Shown here piece by piece: positions 15,628 to 20,818 of a stretch of DNA of 20,818 nucleotides (positions are counted from its first letter, which is position 1; every line of letters starts with the position of its first letter). A program made the position numbers and the translations under genes. Under the pieces are notes generated by a model. That model saw only the letters and a program-made list of their open reading frames with translations, was not told where the DNA came from and searched no databases. This DNA comes from DATNPH01 sp036703315 (GTDB taxonomy: Bacteria > Cyanobacteriota > Cyanobacteriia > Cyanobacteriales > Coleofasciculaceae). The stretch lies in NCBI GenBank assembly GCA_036703315.1, contig DATNPH010000186.1, forward strand, positions 1 through 20,818. Reading direction: 5' to 3'.

Positions 15628-15648
15628 AACTTTTGACTTTTAAATTGA
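15628..15648 (+). repeat. Short heptamer-like repeat before modBC
   Basis: AACTTTT, GACTTTT and AAATTGA follow each other directly before the ATG at 15650. Only two of the units are alike, so this may be a remnant of a tandem heptamer tract or chance. Confidence 0.3.
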
Positions 15649-15649
15649 T

Positions 15650-17455
15650 ATGCCGCCTGACATTTCCCCTTTATGGATATCCCTAAAAACAGCCTTATTT
15701 GCCACCTTCTTTACCTTCTTCATCGGCATTGTAGCTGCCTATTGGATGCTGGGATATAAAGGCAAATGGAAACCGTTTATTGAGGGAATCTTTATCTCAC
15801 CTCTGATTTTACCACCAACAGTAGTCGGCTTTTTATTACTGTTAGTGTTTGGTAAAAACGGTCCAATTGGAAAACTGTTACTACCACTCAACTTCAGCAT
15901 AGTTTTTAGTTGGTACGGTGCAGTCATTGCTGCAACAGTAGTTGCCTTCCCATTGATGTACAAAACAGCACTGGGAGCCTTTGAACAAATTGATGCGAAT
16001 CTCCCACGAGTAGCCAGAACTCTTGGCGCGTCTGAATGGACAATCTTCTGGCGAATCGCTTTCCCCTTAGCTTTGCCTGGGATTCTAGCAGGAACTACTC
16101 TAGCTTTTGCGCGTGGGTTGGGTGAATTCGGAGCTACCCTGATGCTCGCTGGCAACATCCCTGGACAAACCCAGACGATTCCCATGGCTATCTATTTCGC
16201 GGTTGAAGGTGGAGCGATAAATGAAGCCTGGGTGTGGGCGATAGTAATCATGATTATTTCTCTGTCCGGTATTATTGCTGTCAATTCCTGGCAAGAACTC
16301 AAGAGCCGGGGAATTAGGAATCGGGAAGAAGTCACAATTACCAATCACCAATTACCCATCACCAATCACCAATTACCAATTACCCATTCTGGACTCTTTG
16401 TAGATATTGAAAACCAACTCGCTGACTTTCAGTTAGACGTGTCCTTCAGTGCCAATGAGCACCCCTTGGGATTGTTGGGAGGTTCTGGCGCTGGCAAAAG
16501 CATGATTCTTCGCTGCATTGCTGGTATAGAAACACCGACCAGAGGTCGCATCGTTTTGAATGGGCGGGTGCTGTTCGACTCAGAACGGGGGATTAATATT
16601 CCTTCTCGCGATCGCCGTATTGGTTTTCTTGTGCAAAACTATGCCCTGTTCCCTCACCTAACAGTGGCTCAAAACATTGGTTTCGGTTTACCAAAAGGCA
16701 CATCAGCTTCAGGTATCAAGCAGCAGGTAGAAGCCCAACTGGCAACCGTGCAGTTGCAAGGATTAGCAGACCGATATCCTCACCAACTCTCTGGTGGTCA
16801 GCAACAAAGGGTTGCATTAGCAAGAGCTTTAGCCAGTCAACCCGAAGCCTTACTGCTAGATGAACCGTTTTCAGCCTTGGATACCTACTTGCGAAGTCAG
16901 TTGGAACAGCAACTGATTTCGAGGCTAGCTACTTACCAAGGTGAGACTCTGTTTGTGACGCACAATCTGGAAGAGGCTTATCGAGTTTGCCAAGATTTGC
17001 TAGTGCTAAGCGGTGGAAGTGCGATCGCTTATGGTCCCAAACAAGACATTTTCGAGCGACCCCCTACTTTCAGTGTTGCTCAATTGACAGGGTGTAAGAA
17101 CTTCTCTCGCGCTGTAGGCATAGCATCTCAAGAGGTGGAAGCAAGCGACTGGGGCACAAGCTTGCGGGTTATTGAACCTATTCCAGATTCACTCTCCTAT
17201 GTAGGAATTCGCGCCCATCAGCTAACCTTCACCAACGACCCCAACGAGGAAAATACTTTTCCCTGCTGGTTGGTGACAACAATCGAAACCCCGCACCGGA
17301 TGACTCTGTTTCTAAAGCTGCATTCCTCCCCCACTACACCCCAGGACTACCACCTGCAAGCGGAAGTCTTTAAAGAAAAATGGGGAATTCTCAAAGATCG
17401 ACCTTTACCCTGGCACATTCGTTTAGATCCACTGCGGCTGATTTTGATGAAATAA
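15650..17455 (+). CDS. modBC: Fused molybdate ABC transporter permease-ATPase ModB-ModC
   Basis: This single 601-residue protein joins the membrane and ATPase parts of the molybdate importer. The permease (about residues 1-222) has five or six helices and the cytoplasmic coupling loop LGASEWTIFWRIAFPLALPG around Gly126. The ATPase follows from about 248, with Walker A GGSGAGKS (Lys283), Q-loop VQNYALFPH, signature LSGGQ at 380-384, Walker B LLLDEP (Asp404, Glu405) and H-loop His438. A C-terminal region of about 120 residues is TOBE-like. Fusion of modB and modC is known in cyanobacteria such as Anabaena variabilis. What is odd is the linker: residues 229-247 are encoded by a heptanucleotide tandem repeat giving a 7-residue period (TNHQLPI). 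No Shine-Dalgarno sequence is seen. Confidence 0.95.
   Translation: MPPDISPLWISLKTALFATFFTFFIGIVAAYWMLGYKGKWKPFIEGIFISPLILPPTVVGFLLLLVFGKNGPIGKLLLPLNFSIVFSWYGAVIAATVVAFPLMYKTALGAFEQIDANLPRVARTLGASEWTIFWRIAFPLALPGILAGTTLAFARGLGEFGATLMLAGNIPGQTQTIPMAIYFAVEGGAINEAWVWAIVIMIISLSGIIAVNSWQELKSRGIRNREEVTITNHQLPITNHQLPITHSGLFVDIENQLADFQLDVSFSANEHPLGLLGGSGAGKSMILRCIAGIETPTRGRIVLNGRVLFDSERGINIPSRDRRIGFLVQNYALFPHLTVAQNIGFGLPKGTSASGIKQQVEAQLATVQLQGLADRYPHQLSGGQQQRVALARALASQPEALLLDEPFSALDTYLRSQLEQQLISRLATYQGETLFVTHNLEEAYRVCQDLLVLSGGSAIAYGPKQDIFERPPTFSVAQLTGCKNFSRAVGIASQEVEASDWGTSLRVIEPIPDSLSYVGIRAHQLTFTNDPNEENTFPCWLVTTIETPHRMTLFLKLHSSPTTPQDYHLQAEVFKEKWGILKDRPLPWHIRLDPLRLILMK
16334..16389 (+). repeat. Heptanucleotide tandem repeat in the modBC linker
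   Basis: Eight consecutive 7-base units follow the pattern CCAAT(T/C)A or CCCATCA, the first and last being worn (ACAATTA and CCCATTC). Three units make 21 bases, so the reading frame is kept and the protein shows a 7-residue period. It lies exactly between the permease and ATPase domains. Confidence 0.9.
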
Positions 17456-17531
17456 CAGTACTCACTAACTCCTGAATGCGATCGCTGTTGAGCTGAAGAG
17501 TAAACTAGTAGAAACTCTGTGGAGAATTTAG

Positions 17532-17714
17532 ATGGAAGGTTCACTTCTTGATTATGGCTGGGAGACTGTAGCGTTCATTCTGTCTTTTGTCCTTTTTTTG
17601 ACCTTAGTGATAACCATAGGTTTGGTCAGCCAGGACTTGGAAAACGCTATGATTTTTACAGTCATGGCAACGGCTCCCTTGTTCTTGTGGTATGTTATGT
17701 CCCACTTTCCTTAA
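17532..17714 (+). CDS. Small membrane protein of 60 residues
   Basis: The protein has two hydrophobic helices (about residues 11-33 and 40-56) separated by the polar turn SQDLEN. GGAG at 17521-17524 sits 7 bases before the ATG, a good ribosome-binding site that supports translation. It begins 76 bp after modBC on the same strand. I do not recognise a family, and no link to molybdate transport can be shown beyond position. Confidence 0.65.
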   Translation: MEGSLLDYGWETVAFILSFVLFLTLVITIGLVSQDLENAMIFTVMATAPLFLWYVMSHFP

Positions 17715-17964
17715 AGTAAACTGGTGAGACAGTGCAGTTTGGAAAAATGCTACTGACTTGATAGTGGGAGCTATGATCTTGGAGAAGAATTCTTCATTTA
17801 CAGAAAAAAGCGGATAGGGAGAATAACTAAACTCCAGTAACTAATTTGCTCATTAGTTGTGGTGATCGAATTGATCGCTAGTGACTCTTGGGAATTCTCA
17901 GCTTTTTATAGGCGTCTTGTAAGGCGTGAATGCAATTAATTGCATATCAACTAAGTTGTAAAAA

Positions 17965-17994
17965 CAGCTGAGTGTGGTGCCAGCTGGGTTTTTT
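17965..17994 (+). terminator. Possible terminator hairpin in the gene-free region
   Basis: CAGCTG (17965-17970) pairs with CAGCTG (17981-17986) around a 10-base loop, and GG plus six T residues follow. The 6-bp stem is short. It is 250 bp after the nearest plus-strand gene, so it would either end a long trailer or an unannotated small RNA. Confidence 0.35.
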
Positions 17995-18107
17995 AAGTAG
18001 CGATCGCCTGTTGCACAAACCACGAGCGCGGAAGCTAAGTCAAATTTGTCATTGGTCTAGACGCCAGTCCATGGGGAGTAGTCGAAATAGCATTTAAGCT
18101 TGAGTTA

Positions 18108-18128
18108 TTTAAGATTAGCAATCTTAAA
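18108..18128. repeat. Perfect 9-bp inverted repeat with 3-base loop
   Basis: TTTAAGATT and AATCTTAAA flank AGC. It lies 70 bp before the M20 gene start and is enclosed by two copies of GTAGTCGAAA at 18078-18087 and 18159-18168. An operator or a tiny mobile repeat are both possible. Confidence 0.6.
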
Positions 18129-18198
18129 AGCTGCATAATTTTCCAGATCTCTGGATATGTAGTCGAAAATCCTGTACAGTACAGCTGATAATAACTCT

Positions 18199-19377
18199 AT
18201 GCTCACCCGTATTAAAGACTTAGCCGAAGGGCTAAAGCCTCGCCTCATTGAAATCCGGCGTCATCTTCACTCTCATCCGGAACTCAGTGGTCAGGAACAC
18301 CAGACAGCGGCTTATGTTGCTGGTGTGTTGTCTTCCTGCGGCATAGTTGTGCAAGAGGCAATCGGTAAAACTGGCGTTATCGGAGAACTAGTGGGTCGCA
18401 CTGATGATCGATTAGTGGCAATCCGAACGGATATGGATGCCCTGCCTATACAAGAGAGCACCCGTATTGAATTCGCCTCCCGTAAGCCAGGAATTATGCA
18501 CGCTTGTGGACATGATGTCCACACAACGGTGGGTTTAGGCACAGCTATGGTACTCTCCCAGTTGGGAGAAGTCTTACCAGGCAATACCCGCTTTTTGTTC
18601 CAACCGGCAGAAGAGATTGCCCAAGGTGCCAGTTGGATGGTGCAGGATGGGGCGATGAATGATGTTAGTGCCATCTTTAGTCTCCATGTTTTTCCCTCGA
18701 TTCCGGCTGGTTCGGTGGGTATTCGTTATGGTGCATTGACGGCGGCAGCGGACGATTTAGAAATTATCATTAGGGGAGAATCGGGTCACGGGGCTCGCCC
18801 TCATGAGGCAATTGACGCGATTTGGATTGCCTCGCAAGTGATTACGACGCTTCAGCAGGCGATTAGCCGCACCCAGAATCCGTTGCGACCCATGGTATTG
18901 ACAATTGGGCAGATTAGTGGTGGACGGGCACCGAATGTAATTGCTGACCAAGTCCGTTTGCTGGGAACCGTGCGATCGCTCCATCCTGACACCCATGCCG
19001 AACTCCCGGAATGGATTGAAGGGATTGTGGCATGTGTCTGTAAGACTTTCGGCGCAAGCTACCAGGTGAACTACAAGCGGGGAGTGCCTTCGGTGCAAAA
19101 TGACTTAGCCTTGACTCAGCTGTTGGAAGCGTCAGCCAGAGAAGCTTGGGGAAGCGATCGCGTTCATGTTTTACCCGAACCGTCTCTAGGTGCTGAAGAC
19201 TTTTCCATATATTTGCAACACGCTCCTGGCACCATGTTTCGCCTCGGTGTGGGTTTTAGGGATAAACCGAACTACCCGTTACACCACCCCCAATTTGAAG
19301 TGGATGAATCTGCGATTGTTACTGGCGTTGTCACTCTGGCTTACGCTATCTACCAATACTGGCAGAAGCGCGGTTAA
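18199..19377 (+). CDS. M20-family metallo-amidohydrolase
   Basis: This 392-residue enzyme belongs to the M20D peptidase/aminoacylase group (HipO, indole-3-acetyl-amino-acid hydrolase-like, N-acetyl-L-aminoacid amidohydrolase), which cleaves N-acyl amino acids with two divalent metals. Visible residues are RRHLHSHPELSGQE at the start, RTDMDALPI, the metal-site HACGHDVH (Cys103, His105), PAEE (Glu138, Glu139), the dimer-domain GHGARPHE (His197, His202) and the late ligand in LHHP (His362/His363). All are intact and the length is typical, so an active cytoplasmic enzyme is expected. The exact substrate is unknown. No Shine-Dalgarno sequence is visible; the start is supported by the family's usual N-terminus. 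It stands alone between two gene-poor stretches. Confidence 0.94.
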   Translation: MLTRIKDLAEGLKPRLIEIRRHLHSHPELSGQEHQTAAYVAGVLSSCGIVVQEAIGKTGVIGELVGRTDDRLVAIRTDMDALPIQESTRIEFASRKPGIMHACGHDVHTTVGLGTAMVLSQLGEVLPGNTRFLFQPAEEIAQGASWMVQDGAMNDVSAIFSLHVFPSIPAGSVGIRYGALTAAADDLEIIIRGESGHGARPHEAIDAIWIASQVITTLQQAISRTQNPLRPMVLTIGQISGGRAPNVIADQVRLLGTVRSLHPDTHAELPEWIEGIVACVCKTFGASYQVNYKRGVPSVQNDLALTQLLEASAREAWGSDRVHVLPEPSLGAEDFSIYLQHAPGTMFRLGVGFRDKPNYPLHHPQFEVDESAIVTGVVTLAYAIYQYWQKRG

Positions 19378-19703
19378 GAGTTGCTACTTACTACAGATTA
19401 TCCCTACTGGCGCTCCCTTGGACGTCACAATTCACTATTGGTGTAATAATACAGGCAATCAATCTTTTCGGTTTTTAAAAGTGTTTAAAACCCTTAAGAA
19501 ATAGGACGGCTAGCTTTGCACAAGGGGATGGCTAGCTTGGTGTCTGGAGATGGGCTAATTCACGTTTAGTACGGTAACACGCAGGCATGCGCTCGGAAGC
19601 CTATGAGCGCTGCATCTGTTCAAACATTTGTAAAGGCAGTGACACAAGCATGAACCAACCTCCCACTGGGGAGCAGATTGGATACTAACTGGAGGTGCAA
19701 TCG
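19378..19703. other. Leader region before the aldehyde oxidoreductase operon
   Basis: No convincing gene is seen. The region has two direct repeats GGCTAGCTT (19508-19516 and 19530-19538, 22 bp from start to start) and a 6-bp-stem hairpin at 19589-19610 (GCGCTC/GAGCGC). It ends with the ribosome-binding site GGAGG at 19691-19695. It probably holds the promoter and control sites of the operon, but no promoter hexamers stand out. Confidence 0.5.
19508..19538. repeat. Two direct repeats spaced about two helical turns
   Basis: GGCTAGCTT occurs at 19508-19516 and again at 19530-19538, 22 bp apart start to start, each containing the palindrome GCTAGC. The position, about 165-195 bp before the oxidoreductase start, suits regulator binding. 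Confidence 0.4.
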
Positions 19704-20426
19704 ATGGAACATCATGAAGGTAGGAAGAAACGAACGTCCCGACGCAATTTTTTAGGGCAGGCGCTGACGGCAGCAGGAACGGTCATCGCTGCTCCCTCAG
19801 TGCTTAATCAAGCAACAGCAGCTAAGGAAGAGCAATCGATGCAAGTCCCAGAAGGCGAAATGGCTGTAACGCTGAGTGTGAATGGTGAGAAGCGATCGCT
19901 AATGATCGAGCCACGAGTAACGCTCCTAGATGCCCTGCGCGATCGCCTGCAACTCACGGGCAGCAAAAAGGGCTGTGACCATGGTCAGTGCGGAGCCTGT
20001 ACGGTTCTCATTGATGGACAACGAGTATATTCCTGTCTCACCTTGGCTGTGATGCAAGAGGGCAAGCAGATTGTCACCGTTGAAGGACTCGCGAAGGGCG
20101 ATGTGCTCCATCCGGTGCAAGCAGCATTCATCGACAACGATGGCTTCCAATGCGGCTATTGTACACCTGGGCAGATTTGCGCGTCAGTTGCCCTCCTCGA
20201 TGAAGTCAAACGGGGTTGTGCCAGCGCCCTCACGGCGGATCTCACCAGTCCCCCGCAACTGGCTGGACTCTCTGAGGCTGAAATCAAGGAGCGACTGAGC
20301 GGCAATCTCTGTCGGTGCAGCGCTTACAACGGCATTGTCGCCGCCGTGCAGCAGGTAGCAGGACAAACGCCTCCCTCTCCTGCCGCAACCATGATGGTCA
20401 GTGAACCGAAGGAGATGCCGACATGA
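19704..20426 (+). CDS. paoA: Tat-exported 2Fe-2S subunit of a periplasmic aldehyde oxidoreductase (PaoA-like)
   Basis: This 240-residue small subunit of a xanthine-oxidase-family molybdoenzyme carries electrons through two [2Fe-2S] clusters. A twin-arginine signal (SRRNFL, Arg13-Arg14, then a hydrophobic stretch to about residue 37) predicts export. The ferredoxin-like cluster uses Cys91, Cys96, Cys99 and Cys111. The second, helical cluster domain uses Cys150, Cys153, Cys203 and Cys205 (NLCRC). These features match E. coli PaoA (YagT) rather than cytoplasmic xanthine dehydrogenase. The ATG at 19704 is chosen over the GTG at 19695 because that GTG overlaps the GGAGG ribosome-binding site, which is 8 bases from the ATG. 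The stop overlaps the next gene's start (ATGA), so the two are coupled. An insertion with no cysteines near residues 170-190 precedes the last motif. Confidence 0.93.
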   Translation: MEHHEGRKKRTSRRNFLGQALTAAGTVIAAPSVLNQATAAKEEQSMQVPEGEMAVTLSVNGEKRSLMIEPRVTLLDALRDRLQLTGSKKGCDHGQCGACTVLIDGQRVYSCLTLAVMQEGKQIVTVEGLAKGDVLHPVQAAFIDNDGFQCGYCTPGQICASVALLDEVKRGCASALTADLTSPPQLAGLSEAEIKERLSGNLCRCSAYNGIVAAVQQVAGQTPPSPAATMMVSEPKEMPT

Positions 20427-20818
20427 AAAACTTCTCTTACGTCCGCGCCACTTCGGTTAAAGATGCCGTTCAACGAGCGTCTACTGACAAGAATGCGATA
20501 TTCATCGCAGGTGGCACGAACCTAGTTGACCGGATGAAAGTCTTTCTGGATGAGCCATCGCAGCTTGTTGACATCTCCCGACTCCAGATGCAGCGCATTG
20601 AACAGACGGGTGACGGCGGGCTGCGAATTGGGGCACTGGTAACCAACACAGCAGTGGCTGACCATCCCGATGTCCGGCGCAATTATCCGATGTTATCTAG
20701 GGCGATTCTATCCGGTGCCTCTCAGCAAATTCGCAACGTTGCCAGCGTCGGCGGCAATATGCTGCAACGCACTCGCTGCCCCTACTACTACGACACAGCT
20801 TTCGCCTGCAACAAGCGG
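20423..20818 (+). CDS. paoB: FAD-binding subunit of aldehyde oxidoreductase (PaoB-like), cut by the window end
   Basis: The first 132 residues of the medium subunit are present and the frame stays open to the last base. The FAD-binding loop IAGGTNLVDRMK (residues 28-39) and the second flavin block IRNVASVGGNMLQRTRCPYY (from 103) are clear. Cys119 and Cys129 follow in RCPYYYDTAFACNKR. That Cys-bearing extension is the mark of PaoB (YagS), which binds a [4Fe-4S] cluster absent from xanthine dehydrogenase FAD subunits. The molybdopterin-binding large subunit is expected beyond the window. It overlaps the paoA-like gene by 4 bases, with GGAGATG 12 bases upstream as ribosome-binding site. Confidence 0.92.
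   Translation, partial: MKNFSYVRATSVKDAVQRASTDKNAIFIAGGTNLVDRMKVFLDEPSQLVDISRLQMQRIEQTGDGGLRIGALVTNTAVADHPDVRRNYPMLSRAILSGASQQIRNVASVGGNMLQRTRCPYYYDTAFACNKR

Larger units (their letters stand above)
17715..18198. other. Gene-free region rich in inverted repeats
   Basis: No gene is visible in these 484 bases. They hold perfect palindromes at 17784-17795 (GAAGAATTCTTC) and 17930-17945 (ATGCAATTAATTGCAT), a hairpin with a T-run at 17965-17994, a HIP1 site near 18000, a 9-bp-stem hairpin at 18108-18128, a 10-bp direct repeat (18078 and 18159), and smaller inverted repeats close to the M20 gene. Several of these are entered separately. Confidence 0.65.

Noticed and set aside
15739..16185. Minus-strand open frame of 148 codons opposite the permease half of modBC
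   Set aside because: Shadow of a clearly identified ModB domain.
16334..16389. CRISPR-like array
   Set aside because: Units are 7 bp and directly adjacent without spacers; this is a simple heptamer tract within a coding sequence.
19190..19504. Plus-strand open frame overlapping the end of the M20 gene
   Set aside because: Out of frame with the M20 C-terminus, no ribosome-binding site and no recognisable domain.

Overview
The window comes from a cyanobacterium. The octamer GCGATCGC (HIP1) occurs about eighteen times by eye where roughly 0.3 copies would be expected by chance in 20.8 kb. There are cyanobacterial-style heptanucleotide tandem repeats and C-rich/G-rich inverted repeats, a pentapeptide-repeat exported protein, a class III adenylate cyclase with a Cache sensor, and a ModB-ModC fusion of the kind known from Nostoc/Anabaena relatives. 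The genus cannot be fixed from this sequence; a filamentous or Chroococcidiopsis-like lineage is a guess. No tRNA, rRNA, transposase or CRISPR array was found.

Layout. (1) Positions 3-458: a secreted pentapeptide-repeat protein closed by a strong terminator. (2) Positions 583-12083: a membrane-associated MoxR/DUF58-type neighbourhood. It holds DUF4129 protein, DUF4350 protein, MoxR AAA+ ATPase, a Cache-adenylate cyclase-TPR protein, DUF58 protein, multi-pass membrane protein A, a small membrane protein, a SpoIIM-family protein on the opposite strand, membrane protein B (paralogue of A) and an RDD-family protein. A hairpin ends this region. (3) Positions 12193-14701: an antibiotic-biosynthesis-monooxygenase-like small protein (minus strand), a class I methyltransferase and an APC-family amino acid permease. 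(4) Positions 14776-17455: molybdate uptake, with lipoprotein ModA and fused ModB-ModC, followed by a 60-residue membrane protein. (5) A 484-bp gene-free stretch rich in inverted repeats, then an M20-family amidohydrolase (18199-19377). (6) Positions 19704-20818 (window end): the first two genes of a periplasmic aldehyde oxidoreductase operon of the PaoABC type, with a Tat-exported 2Fe-2S subunit and a truncated FAD/4Fe-4S subunit.

How the genes may work together. MoxR ATPases are commonly encoded beside DUF58 (vWA-like) proteins and are thought to act as chaperones or remodelers. Here the pair sits with several integral membrane proteins (DUF4129, DUF4350, SpoIIM, RDD, two paralogous six-helix-type proteins), suggesting a membrane-remodelling or protein-maturation system in a non-sporulating organism. 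The cyclase gene lies exactly between moxR and DUF58, which raises the possibility of cAMP signalling linked to the system. Molybdate import (ModA, ModBC) and a molybdenum-hydroxylase operon (PaoAB...) lie about 2 kb apart, a plausible cofactor-supply/enzyme pairing.

The most unusual sequence-level observations are repeats inside or against coding sequence. A heptanucleotide repeat forms the linker of the ModB-ModC fusion, a C-rich/G-rich inverted repeat is read in frame inside DUF58, and a second heptamer repeat occupies the ribosome-binding region of the MoxR gene.
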